A stretch of 64,000 nucleotides of DNA. It comes from Pseudomonadota bacterium (GTDB taxonomy: Bacteria > Myxococcota_A > Polyangia > GCA-2747355). How positions within the stretch are numbered: the first letter of the stretch is position 1; each line of letters begins with the position of its first letter. The position numbers were made by a program, and so were the translations under genes. Shown here in pieces: positions 1 to 8,726 of this stretch. Where the stretch lies: the NCBI GenBank assembly GCA_016711215.1, contig JADJTL010000005.1:186001-250000 (forward strand), read 5' to 3'. The notes beneath the pieces are model-generated. The model did not search any database. It was not told the DNA's origin and saw only the letters and a list, made by a program, of their open reading frames with translations.

Positions 1-1873
1 CGAGAAAGAGCGCGGCGACGGCCGCATCGAGCCGGGCGTTGAAGGCGCCAAGCGCGCTCGTCGCCGGCCGCGCGGCCTCGGCGAGAAAGCCGATGCGCGG
101 ATCGGGATGGAAGATCTTCTGCAGGCCGGCGGTCAAGGTCACGGCGAGCAGGAAGCAGAGCGGGATCGCCGTGATCCAGACGTAGCGCGCGCGACCGCTG
201 CGGATCCAGATCGTCGTGACGATCACCAGCGCGGTCGTCGCCAATAGCTGGTTGGCGATGCCAAAGAGCGGCCACAGCGCCCGGATGCCGCCCTGCGGAT
301 CGATGACGCCACCATAGAGGAAGTAGCCCCAGGCACCGACGAAGAGCGCGCTGGTGATCCCGTTGGCCAGCCAGCCGCTGCCGGCCAGCCGCGGCGTCAG
401 ACGGGAGAGGGCGTCTTGCAGGATGTAGCGGCCGACGCGCGTCCCGGCATCGAGCGTCGTCAGGATGAACAACGCTTCGAACATGATCGCGAAGTGGTAC
501 CAGAGCGCGGCCAGGGACTCGCCCCCGAGGAAGCGGTGAAAGATCTCGGCCATCCCTACCGCCAGGCAGGGTGCCCCGCCGGTGCGCGCGATCACGCTCT
601 GCTCGCCGACCCGCTGGGCCAACGCCTGCATCTGCGCGGCGGTGACGGGAAAGCCCTGCGCCGTAATCCACTCGAGCGGGCGCGCGGAATTGATCGCGAA
701 GTACTGGCCGGGCGGCAGCGAGGCAGCGGCGATCAGCGCCATCACGGCGACGAAGGCCTCGAGCAGCATGCTGCCGTAGCCGACCATGCGGGCATCGGGC
801 TCACTGGCGAGCAGGCGTGGCGTCGTCCCGCTGGCGATCAGCGCGTGAAAGCCCGAGACCGCGCCACAGGCGATGGTGATGAAGCAGAAGGGAAAGACCT
901 TGCCGCCGAAGATCGGACCGTCGCCGGCGGTGAAGCGCGTCAGCGCGGGAAGCTCGAGCATCGGCCGCACCGCGAGGATCCCGACCGCCAGCAGCACGAC
1001 CGTGCCGAGCTTGACGAAGGTCGAGAGGTAGTCCCGCGGCGCCAGCAGCAGCCAGACGGGCAAAACCGAGGCAGCGAGGCCGTAGGCCATCACCAGCCAG
1101 GCGAGCTGCGGGCGACTGAGGGTCAGCGCCGGCCCCCAGGCCTCGTGCTCGGCGACGAGATGACCGCCCCATAGCGCCGCGAACAGCAGCAGCAGCCCGA
1201 CGATCGTCGCCAGCAAGACCGCACGCCGCTGACCGCCGCGCATCATCACGCCCATCAGCAGCGCGATCGGAATCGTCGCGCCGACGGTGAAGGTGCCCCA
1301 GGCGCTCTCGGCCAGCGCGTTGACCACGACGAGGCCGAGCACCGCGACGAGGATCACGATAATCAACAGGATCCCCAGCGTGCCAGCGACCGCGCCCCAG
1401 GGCCCGAGGAAGTCGCGCGCCAGGCGCGCCAGCGAGCGGCCGTCGCGGCGCAGGCTGGCCACCAGCACCACGAAGTCCTGCACGGCGCCGCCGAGCACGA
1501 CGCCGATCAGGATCCAAAGCGCGCCCGGCAGGTAGCCGAACTGCGCGGCCAGGATCGGGCCCACCAGCGGCCCGGGGCCGGCGATCGCCGCGAAGTGGTG
1601 GCCGAAGACGACCCAGCGGTTGGTCGGGATGAAGTCGCGGTCGTCGCGCAGGCGCAGGGCCGGCGTCGCGCGGCCGGGATCGAGCGCCAGGACCCGCAGC
1701 GCGATGAAGCGTGAGTAGAAGCGATAGGCGATGCTGAAGGTGCAGACCGCGGCGACGACGAGGTGGGCCGCCGAGATCGGCTCGCCTCGCGACCAGGCCA
1801 GCACGCTGATGGCCCAGGCCCCGATCAGCGCCACCAGGCCCCAGGCCGCGAGGCGCAGCGTCCGCAGCGCCAT
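1..1873 (-). CDS. cstA: Carbon starvation protein CstA family transporter (3' end cut by window)
   Basis: Polytopic inner-membrane transporter of the CstA/BtsT family, which takes up pyruvate or peptides under nutrient limitation. I translated the minus strand by hand from ATG at 1873. After a hydrophobic N-terminus it contains the family signature PTNRWVVFGHHFAAIAGPGP followed by LVGPILAAQFGYLPGALW near residues 85-125, then many hydrophobic segments to the window edge. About 624 codons are visible, close to the usual 600-700 residues, so little is missing. The start codon overlaps the stop of the upstream lipoprotein gene by one base (TGATG), which implies translational coupling. The substrate (pyruvate or peptide) cannot be told from sequence. 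Confidence 0.93.
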   Translation of the reverse strand, partial: MALRTLRLAAWGLVALIGAWAISVLAWSRGEPISAAHLVVAAVCTFSIAYRFYSRFIALRVLALDPGRATPALRLRDDRDFIPTNRWVVFGHHFAAIAGPGPLVGPILAAQFGYLPGALWILIGVVLGGAVQDFVVLVASLRRDGRSLARLARDFLGPWGAVAGTLGILLIIVILVAVLGLVVVNALAESAWGTFTVGATIPIALLMGVMMRGGQRRAVLLATIVGLLLLFAALWGGHLVAEHEAWGPALTLSRPQLAWLVMAYGLAASVLPVWLLLAPRDYLSTFVKLGTVVLLAVGILAVRPMLELPALTRFTAGDGPIFGGKVFPFCFITIACGAVSGFHALIASGTTPRLLASEPDARMVGYGSMLLEAFVAVMALIAAASLPPGQYFAINSARPLEWITAQGFPVTAAQMQALAQRVGEQSVIARTGGAPCLAVGMAEIFHRFLGGESLAALWYHFAIMFEALFILTTLDAGTRVGRYILQDALSRLTPRLAGSGWLANGITSALFVGAWGYFLYGGVIDPQGGIRALWPLFGIANQLLATTALVIVTTIWIRSGRARYVWITAIPLCFLLAVTLTAGLQKIFHPDPRIGFLAEAARPATSALGAFNARLDAAVAALFL

Positions 1874-3813
1874 CAGGGCGTCGCCGGCGCCGGCGCTGTC
1901 CCCCGCAGCGCAGCCATCGTCGTGGCGAGCTGGCTGAGCAGCGGCTTGAGCGCCAGGAGCCGGCTGATCGGCAGCTGCATCGCGCCGTCGATTGACCCGC
2001 GGGCCTCGTCGACGCCCCAATCCAGGGTCAGCGCCGCGCGGGCGTCCGCCGCCCCGCTCGTCGCGCCCCCCTCGGGCAGCCCCGGCAGCCCGAGCACCCT
2101 CAGCGTCTCGATCAGCGCATCGGTCGCCAGATACACCAGCCCCGCGCGCGCCGGCGCGCGCGCCGCGGCCCGCTGAAAGGCCGGACGCTGCGCCAGCGAC
2201 GGTGGCGCGGCCGCCGCTGCGCCCCCGCGTAGCGCGGCGGCGATCGGCGCCAGCGCCTGGCGTGCGTCGCCGGCCACGACGAGCGCCACGGTCGCGCCGG
2301 CGACCAGCCAACCGACCTGCGCTGGGGCCGCACCGAAGAGCGCCGCGAGCGGCTCGGCTGGCGCGCGATCGATCCCTCCGGCGCGGGCGCGACGCCTGAG
2401 GGGCGGCTCCTGGCGCAGGATGCCGCCGGTGACGCCCGCCAGCGCCAGCGGCTCGCTCGTCGCGGCGCGCGAGCCCGCGTTGGGGGCGGAGGTGCTGGCT
2501 GCCGCCGACGCGGGCCCGAAGGCCGCGCGCTGCAGCGCCGCGGCGATCAGCGCGACGTCCTCCGCCGCACCCGCGCTGCCATCCAGCCGCGCCAGCAGGG
2601 TCACGGCGAGCCCGCCGCCGTCCCCGGGGCCGGTGAGCCCCAGCGCCGCATCACCGAGCATGCGCGCACGGAAGCGCTCGGTGGCCTGCGTGAAGGCCGC
2701 GCGCTCGGCGACGGGCAGCGCCTGCCGCGCGCCATCGAAGAGGGCGGCCAATAAATCGGAGCGCGCGCGCCCTGGCGCCGGCGGCTCGGGCCTGCGACTG
2801 AGCGACGCGAAGAGCCAGGTCGTCGGCGCAACCAAGCCGGCACCGAAGGGCGCCGCCGTGCGCTGCCCTTTGATCAGACGCGCGAGCGCGCCGCCCCGTC
2901 GCGCCTCGGCACGACCACCGACGCGCAGCGTCGCGCCATCGAAGTCGGCGCGGAGCTCGAGGCTCTTCGTGCTGGCAAGGAGCCCACTGAGGTGCTTGGA
3001 GAAGTCGTTGGCGCGCTCGCGCGCCGCCGCGACCACCGCCGCGCCGAGCAGCGGATTCCCCGCGGCGCCTGGACCATCGACGCCCGCCAGCTCGGAGGCG
3101 ACGAGGCCATCGAGCGCGCGCTTGGCGTCCGCCGGCACGTTGAGCCGCAACACGAGATCATCGGCCAACGGGGTCGTCACCAGGCGTCCGAGGATGAAGG
3201 CACGACCGCGCTCGAAGGCACGCCGCGAGCCCGCGATCAGCGCTACCCGCTCGTTGGTCCAGACGCGCAGGGGACCGGCGCCACCCGCGGGACCCTTGGG
3301 CCACCACAGCAGCAGCTCACCCTCGCGGCCGCGTTGCTCCAGGGTCGAGCGCAGCGCCTCGGCGAAGGCGCGCGCCGAGCGAATCGGGAGCGCCACCACC
3401 ACGGCGCGGTCGCCGAGACGCGCGTCGAAGGCGGCGAAGTGCAGCGGGCGCTCGAGCTCGAGCGCGTCGGCCAGCGCAGCCGGGAGGTCGGTCAAACCGA
3501 GCGCCAGCTGCACGATCGGTCGACGCCCCAGCGCCAGCGGTGAATCGCCGGCGACGAGCCGCAGGATCCGATCGAGCAGCGGGCCGGGCGCGCGCAGGCC
3601 CCCGTGGGCCAGCAGCTCCGCTGGCGGCGCCGTCTGCGCGACGCGTGCCCGTTGAGCCGGCCCTTCGACCGCGCCCCGACGCTTGCAGGATCCGCTGGTC
3701 AGCGCGCAAAGCGCCAGCAGCAGCCACCACCCCGAGACCGGGCCAGCCGCGACGCGGGCCCGCGCGACGGGCCTCGCGCCCTTGGTCCTCGCGCTCCATG
3801 ACGCCACGTTCAC
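1873..3813 (-). CDS. Putative lipoprotein of unknown function
   Basis: I do not recognise this 646-residue protein. It starts GTG at 3813 (a second in-frame GTG at 3807 is also possible). The N-terminus carries several Arg/Lys residues, a hydrophobic stretch and a lipobox ending LTSGSC at about residue 43, so export and lipidation are likely. The rest is Ala/Leu/Arg rich with no further membrane segment or catalytic motif that I can identify. It sits directly upstream of cstA and shares one base with it, so the two are probably made together and the protein may be an accessory of the transporter; this is inference. A perfect TATAAT hexamer lies about 40 bases upstream of the start. Confidence 0.75.
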   Translation of the reverse strand: MNVASWSARTKGARPVARARVAAGPVSGWWLLLALCALTSGSCKRRGAVEGPAQRARVAQTAPPAELLAHGGLRAPGPLLDRILRLVAGDSPLALGRRPIVQLALGLTDLPAALADALELERPLHFAAFDARLGDRAVVVALPIRSARAFAEALRSTLEQRGREGELLLWWPKGPAGGAGPLRVWTNERVALIAGSRRAFERGRAFILGRLVTTPLADDLVLRLNVPADAKRALDGLVASELAGVDGPGAAGNPLLGAAVVAAARERANDFSKHLSGLLASTKSLELRADFDGATLRVGGRAEARRGGALARLIKGQRTAAPFGAGLVAPTTWLFASLSRRPEPPAPGRARSDLLAALFDGARQALPVAERAAFTQATERFRARMLGDAALGLTGPGDGGGLAVTLLARLDGSAGAAEDVALIAAALQRAAFGPASAAASTSAPNAGSRAATSEPLALAGVTGGILRQEPPLRRRARAGGIDRAPAEPLAALFGAAPAQVGWLVAGATVALVVAGDARQALAPIAAALRGGAAAAAPPSLAQRPAFQRAAARAPARAGLVYLATDALIETLRVLGLPGLPEGGATSGAADARAALTLDWGVDEARGSIDGAMQLPISRLLALKPLLSQLATTMAALRGTAPAPATP

Positions 3814-3853
3814 CCCCCTCGCGCTCGAGGCTGTCCTGCGTTCGAGGGGCGGG

Positions 3854-3859
3854 ATTATA
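3854..3859 (-). promoter_or_regulatory. Candidate -10 box (TATAAT) for the lipoprotein-cstA pair
   Basis: Read on the minus strand, 3859-3854 is TATAAT, a perfect -10 match in otherwise about 70% GC DNA. It lies 40 bases upstream of the GTG at 3813, inside a 160-base gap between divergent genes. No convincing -35 element is seen at 16-18 bases, so an activator or a weak -35 must be assumed. Confidence 0.45.
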
Positions 3860-3973
3860 GGTCAGCGCTCAGCACCAGGGCCAGCGCTCCCGCAGCGGCG
3901 ACGAGCCGGCGCAGGGAAAAGCCGGCGCAGCGGCCTTGACGCCCTGGCCCTCGCGCTGGCAGTTTAGCCGGCG

Positions 3974-6900
3974 ATGACGGTGCGCATCGAGGTGGGCGTT
4001 CGCCCCGAACACGACGACCCACGCGGGAGCGCGGCCGCCCGGCGCGCGCAGACCCTGCTCCACCTGCCCGTGGAACGTGTGCGCACCCGCTCGGTCTTCA
4101 AGCTGGCCGCCGCGCTGGACCACGAGGCCAGCGCGCGGATCTGCGGGGCGCTGACCGATCCGGTGATCGAAGCCTCGGCGCTCGGAGCGCTACCACTGCC
4201 CGACTGCGACTGGATCGTAGGGATCGGCCTGCGGCCGGGCGTGACCGATAACGTCGGGCAAACCGCGGGCGTCTTCGTCGCCGACCTGCTCGCCGGATCA
4301 CCGGCCGCGCTATCGCAGCCCCCCAAGGTCTACACCGAGACGCTCTACCTGATCTGGGGCGCCACGCTCGAGCGGGAGCAGGTCCGCCGCCTCGCCGTCG
4401 AGCTGCTGGCCAATCCCTTGATCGAGCGCATCGAGGTCCAGAGCGCGAGCGAATACGGCGCGCTGCCACCCGACCTCGGGCTGCCGCAAGCCGATACCGG
4501 CCAGCCGCCGGTGGTCGAGACGATCGCGCTGCCTGACGACGACCAGGCGCTGCTGGCGCTCAGCCGCGAGCGCACCTTGGCGCTCAGCCGCGACGAGCTG
4601 CAGGCGATCCGCGCCTACTATCAGCGCCCCGAGGTGGTTCAGGCGCGCGCGGGCAGCGGGCTGAGCAATGAGCCGACCGATGTCGAGCTCGAGGCGCTGG
4701 CGCAGACCTGGTCCGAGCACTGCAAACACAAGATCTTCAACGCGCTGATCCGTTACACGGACGAGCACGGTCACAGCAAGACGATACATTCGCTCTTTCG
4801 CAGCTACATCGTCGAGACCACGCGGCAGGTCGGCCAGCGCGTCGACTGGCTGGTCTCGGTCTTCCACGACAACGCCGGCGTGGTGCGGATCGCTGACGAT
4901 CTCTACCTCGTCTTCAAGGTCGAAACGCATAACAGCCCGAGCGCGCTCGACCCTTACGGCGGCGCGATCACCGGCATCGTCGGCGTCAACCGCGATCCCT
5001 TCGGCACAGGCATCGGCGCGGCGCTCTTGGCCAACACCTGGGGTTACTGCCTCGGCTCGCCCTTCTACGACGCGCCCCTCCCCGCGGGCCTGCTGCATCC
5101 GCGGCGGATCCGCGACGGCGTCCACCAGGGCGTCATCGACGGCGGCAACCAGAGCGGGCTGCCCTACGTCCGCGGCTTCGAGCTCTTCGATGATCGCTTC
5201 ATCGGCAAGCCGCTGGTCTTCTGCGGCACGCTGGGGCTGATGCCGGCGCAGATCGGCGGGCGTCCGAGCGAGAGCAAGGACGTGTGCCCCGGCGATGTGA
5301 TCGTCATGATCGGCGGGCGAATCGGCAAGGACGGGATCCACGGCGCGACCTTCTCCAGCGAGGCGCTCCACGCCGCATCGCCGGCGCACGCCGTGCAGAT
5401 CGGCGACCCGATCACCCAGAAGCGGCTGACCGACATGCTGCTCGAGGCGCGTGACGCCGGGCTCTACCGCACGCTGACGGATAACGGCGCGGGCGGGCTG
5501 AGCTCGTCGGTCGGCGAGATGGCGCGCATCAGTGGCGGTGCCGAGCTCGAGCTCGATCGCGCGCCGCTGAAGTATGACGGGCTGATGCCCTGGGAGATCC
5601 TGCTCAGCGAGGCGCAGGAGCGGATGACGCTGGCGGTGGCGCCAGAGCACGTCGAAGCGCTGCTGGAGCTCGCGCGGCGGCGCGAGGTCGAGGCCACGCC
5701 CATTGGCCGTTTCACCGCCGACGGACACCTCCGCGTGCGCTACGCCGATCGCCTCGTCGCCGACCTGGAGCTCGCCTTCCTGCACGAGGGCTGCCCCCAG
5801 CTGCAGCTCCGGGCGCGCTGGACCCCGCCGCCCGGCGACGATCTCGACGCGCTCGGCATTGAGCTCGATCGCGTCGCTTGCGGCCCGGTGCTGCTGGCGC
5901 TGCTCGCCAGCCTCGACCTCTGCGCGAAGGTCGATAAGTGTCGGCAGTACGACCACGAGGTCAAGGGGCTCTCGGTGATCAAGCCCCTGGTGGGCGCTCA
6001 GGGCGATATCCCCGCCGACGCCGCCGTCCTGCGGGTGCGTCACGGGGACGCGCGCGCCGTGATCGTCGCCGACGCGATCGCACCGCGGCTCTCCGACCTC
6101 GATCCGGGCGCGATGGCGGGCTGGGTCACAGACCTCGTCTTGCGCCGCATCATCGCCGCTGGCGGGGAGCTCGGCCGCGTGGCGGCGCTCGACAACTTCT
6201 GCTGGCCCGATCCTGTCCAGTCCGCGTCGACGCCCGACGGCGAGCAGAAGCTCGCTGGCCTGGTGCGCTGCTGCGAGTCGCTCCACGACACTGCCCGCGC
6301 GCTCGACCTCCCGCTGATCTCCGGCAAAGACAGCATGAAGAACGACTCGCTGCGCGGCGGCGTGAAGATCTCGATTCCACCGACCCTGCTGCTCTCGGCC
6401 GTCGGCTGGATCGACGACGCGCGCCGCGCGCTGGACCTCAGCGTGCCCCACGCGGGCACGCCGCTCTACGTGCTCGGCACCACCCGCCCGGCCCTCGGAG
6501 CCTCGGCCCTGCTGGCGCAGCTCGGCCGCCAACAGGGAAGGCCGCAGCTCGTCGGCCGCGACGTCCCGCGGACGAGCGCTGCGGAGTGCCAGGCGGCTTG
6601 TGGCGCCTTGCAGGCGGCGATCGACGAGGCCTTCGTCGTCGCTGCACATGCCCCGCATGTCGGCGGTCTGGCCGTCGGCCTGGCGATGATGGCGCTGGCG
6701 GCCGACCTCGGCATCGAGGCCGACCTCGCCGCGGCACCCGCCGAGATCCCGCTCTCGACTGCCGCCCTGCTCTTCGCCGAGACCCCCTCGCGCTTCATCG
6801 TCGCGGTCGCCGCCGAGCGCGCGCAGACCTTCGAGGATCTCTGCGAGGAGCGGCGCGTGCCCTGGGGCCGGATCGGTTTCACCGTCACGGCGGCGCACCT

Positions 6901-6994
6901 GGTGCTGACGCATGGCAGCGATCGGCGCCCCGCGATCGACCTGCCCCTGACGGCCTTGCGCGCGCCCTACCGGGAGACGCTGCGTGGCGTCTAG
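3974..6994 (+). CDS. purL: Phosphoribosylformylglycinamidine synthase, PurS-PurS-PurL fusion
   Basis: Catalyses ATP-dependent conversion of FGAR to FGAM, step four of purine synthesis, using ammonia delivered by PurQ. At 1006 residues it is far longer than a stand-alone small PurL (about 740). The first about 190 residues look like two PurS-type units (IEVGVRPE... and KVYTETLYLIWGATLE...), followed by a classic PurL core with the SEHCKHK motif near residue 250 and the glycine-rich DNGAGGLSSSVGEMARISGG segment further on. The same long architecture is known in delta-proteobacteria such as Geobacter. The gene overlaps purQ by 11 bases, as expected for subunits made in fixed ratio. ATG at 3974 is the only start that keeps the first PurS unit whole. 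Confidence 0.96.
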   Translation: MTVRIEVGVRPEHDDPRGSAAARRAQTLLHLPVERVRTRSVFKLAAALDHEASARICGALTDPVIEASALGALPLPDCDWIVGIGLRPGVTDNVGQTAGVFVADLLAGSPAALSQPPKVYTETLYLIWGATLEREQVRRLAVELLANPLIERIEVQSASEYGALPPDLGLPQADTGQPPVVETIALPDDDQALLALSRERTLALSRDELQAIRAYYQRPEVVQARAGSGLSNEPTDVELEALAQTWSEHCKHKIFNALIRYTDEHGHSKTIHSLFRSYIVETTRQVGQRVDWLVSVFHDNAGVVRIADDLYLVFKVETHNSPSALDPYGGAITGIVGVNRDPFGTGIGAALLANTWGYCLGSPFYDAPLPAGLLHPRRIRDGVHQGVIDGGNQSGLPYVRGFELFDDRFIGKPLVFCGTLGLMPAQIGGRPSESKDVCPGDVIVMIGGRIGKDGIHGATFSSEALHAASPAHAVQIGDPITQKRLTDMLLEARDAGLYRTLTDNGAGGLSSSVGEMARISGGAELELDRAPLKYDGLMPWEILLSEAQERMTLAVAPEHVEALLELARRREVEATPIGRFTADGHLRVRYADRLVADLELAFLHEGCPQLQLRARWTPPPGDDLDALGIELDRVACGPVLLALLASLDLCAKVDKCRQYDHEVKGLSVIKPLVGAQGDIPADAAVLRVRHGDARAVIVADAIAPRLSDLDPGAMAGWVTDLVLRRIIAAGGELGRVAALDNFCWPDPVQSASTPDGEQKLAGLVRCCESLHDTARALDLPLISGKDSMKNDSLRGGVKISIPPTLLLSAVGWIDDARRALDLSVPHAGTPLYVLGTTRPALGASALLAQLGRQQGRPQLVGRDVPRTSAAECQAACGALQAAIDEAFVVAAHAPHVGGLAVGLAMMALAADLGIEADLAAAPAEIPLSTAALLFAETPSRFIVAVAAERAQTFEDLCEERRVPWGRIGFTVTAAHLVLTHGSDRRPAIDLPLTALRAPYRETLRGV

Positions 6995-7772
6995 CACCGT
7001 GCATGTCCTGCTCCCGACCGGTCTCGGCATCAACTGCGAGGCCGAGACGGCGCATGCCTTTGCCCTCGCGGGCGCACAGGTCGACGCGCTTCACGTCAAC
7101 GATCTGATCGCCCAGCCCGAGCGCCTGGCGCGGGCCCAGCTCCTCGTGCTGGCCGGCGGCTTCTCCTTCGGCGACCACCTCGGCGCCGGACGCGCGCTCG
7201 CCAACCGGCTGCGCTGCCGCCTCGCCGCGCCGCTCGAGCGCTTCATCGCCGACGGTGGGCTCGTCCTCGGCATTTGCAATGGCTTCCAAACGATGGTGCG
7301 GCTCGGTCTCCTCCCCGAGGGTCGTCTGGGGCCACAGCGCTGCACGCTGGCGCATAACCGTCACGGTACCTTCTACGACGGCTGGGTCACCGTCGGCTGC
7401 GAGGGCAACTCGCCCTGCCTCTACACGCGCGGCCTAGAGCGCCTCGAGCTGCCGGTGCGCCATGGCGAGGGTCGCCTGCTGGCGCCTGCGGCGCTGGTGG
7501 CGCGGCTCGAGGAGGCCGCGTTGATCCCGCTGCGCTACCTCGATCCCCTCAGCGGCACGCCGAGCGAGACCTTCCCCGCCAACCCCAACGGATCGCTGGC
7601 GGCGGCGGCCGGGCTCTGCGATCCGAGCGGTCGTATCTTTGGGTTGATGCCCCATCCGGAGGCCTTCCTCTACGCCGAGAACCATCCGCATTGGCGTCGC
7701 CGTCCGGCGGCGGCCCACGGCGACGGGCTCCAGATCTTCGTCAACGCCGTGGCGGCCTGTCGCGGCCGCTGA
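6984..7772 (+). CDS. purQ: Phosphoribosylformylglycinamidine synthase glutaminase subunit PurQ
   Basis: Class I glutamine amidotransferase that supplies ammonia to PurL. The nucleophile is Cys98 in LGICNGFQ, and the His/Glu partners are in MPHPEAF (His224, Glu226). The length, 262 residues, fits the long PurQ form paired with PurS-PurL fusions. It starts at GTG 6984 and overlaps the purL stop by 11 bases, so translation is coupled. This start gives VHVLLPTGLGINCEAET at the N-terminus, matching the family's first beta strand and oxyanion region. Confidence 0.96.
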   Translation: MASSTVHVLLPTGLGINCEAETAHAFALAGAQVDALHVNDLIAQPERLARAQLLVLAGGFSFGDHLGAGRALANRLRCRLAAPLERFIADGGLVLGICNGFQTMVRLGLLPEGRLGPQRCTLAHNRHGTFYDGWVTVGCEGNSPCLYTRGLERLELPVRHGEGRLLAPAALVARLEEAALIPLRYLDPLSGTPSETFPANPNGSLAAAAGLCDPSGRIFGLMPHPEAFLYAENHPHWRRRPAAAHGDGLQIFVNAVAACRGR

Positions 7773-7805
7773 GCCCCGGCGCCCGCCTCGCACGGGGGAA
7801 TCTCC

Positions 7806-8726
7806 TTGACCACAGAGACCATCGTCGTCAGCGGCGGTGCCGGGTTCATCGGCAGCCACCTCAGCGATACGTTCATCGCCGCCGGGCATCGCGTGATCGT
7901 GATCGATGACCTCTCGAGCGGCCTGCGGGAGCAAGTTCATCCCGCGGCCGAGCTGCACGTGCTCGATGTGCGCAGCGCCGAGGCGGCGCGCGTGATCGAG
8001 CAATCGGCGGCCACCGTGCTCTGCCACCAGGCGGCGCAGATCGACGTGCGCGCCTCCGTCGCCGATCCGCGCCGCGACGCGGAGATCAATATCCTCGGCC
8101 TGCTCAACCTGGTCGAGGCCGGGCGCCGCGGACGCCTCTCGCGCGTGGTCTTCGCCTCGAGCGGCGGCACAGTCTATGGCGAACAGCTGCGCTTCCCCGC
8201 GGATGAGGACCATCCGACGCGCCCCATCTCCCCCTACGGCGTGAGCAAGCTCGCCTGCGAGCACTACCTCGGCTACTACCAGGCCACACATGGGATCGAC
8301 GTCACCTGCCTGCGCTACGCCAATGTCTACGGCCCCCGACAGCAGGCCCATGGTGAAGCAGGCGTCGTCGCGATCTTCCTCGGGCGGCTGCTCCGCGACG
8401 AGGCGCCGTTGGTCTACGGCGACGGCGAGCAGACCCGCGATTACGTCTACGTTGGCGACGTCGCGGCCGCCAACCTCCGCGCGCTGACCGCGCGTGGCTT
8501 CGGCGTGTTCAACGTGGGCACGGGCCTCGAGACCTCCGTCAACGCGCTGCTCGAGGGCCTGCGCGCGATCGTCGGCGGCCCGCCCGGCAGGCCTGCCGAG
8601 GCGCGCGCCGGCGAGCAGCGCCGCAGCGCGATCACGGCGGCACGACTCGAGCGCGCGCTCGGCTGGCGCCCGCAGACCGCGCTGGCCGAGGGCTTGCGCG
8701 CGACGGCGGCTTGGTTTCGGCAGTGA
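7806..8726 (+). CDS. NAD-dependent sugar-nucleotide epimerase/dehydratase, GalE-like
   Basis: Extended short-chain dehydrogenase of the UDP-glucose 4-epimerase group, 306 residues. It shows the Rossmann motif GGAGFIG (residues 10-16), the catalytic Ser/Tyr/Lys set with SPYGVSK (Tyr144, Lys148), and the C-terminal TRDYVYVGDVA segment typical of GalE/RmlB-like enzymes. It probably makes an activated sugar for surface polysaccharide; the exact substrate is not determinable. It starts TTG at 7806 behind a G-rich ribosome site (GGGGGA), 33 bases after purQ, and overlaps the next membrane-protein gene by four bases (GTGA). Confidence 0.88.
   Translation: MTTETIVVSGGAGFIGSHLSDTFIAAGHRVIVIDDLSSGLREQVHPAAELHVLDVRSAEAARVIEQSAATVLCHQAAQIDVRASVADPRRDAEINILGLLNLVEAGRRGRLSRVVFASSGGTVYGEQLRFPADEDHPTRPISPYGVSKLACEHYLGYYQATHGIDVTCLRYANVYGPRQQAHGEAGVVAIFLGRLLRDEAPLVYGDGEQTRDYVYVGDVAAANLRALTARGFGVFNVGTGLETSVNALLEGLRAIVGGPPGRPAEARAGEQRRSAITAARLERALGWRPQTALAEGLRATAAWFRQ

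Noticed and set aside
4310..7033. 907-codon open frame antisense to purL
   Set aside because: Long antisense frames are common at this GC content. The translation is Arg/Gln/Ala-rich without motifs, while the sense strand is an unmistakable PurL.
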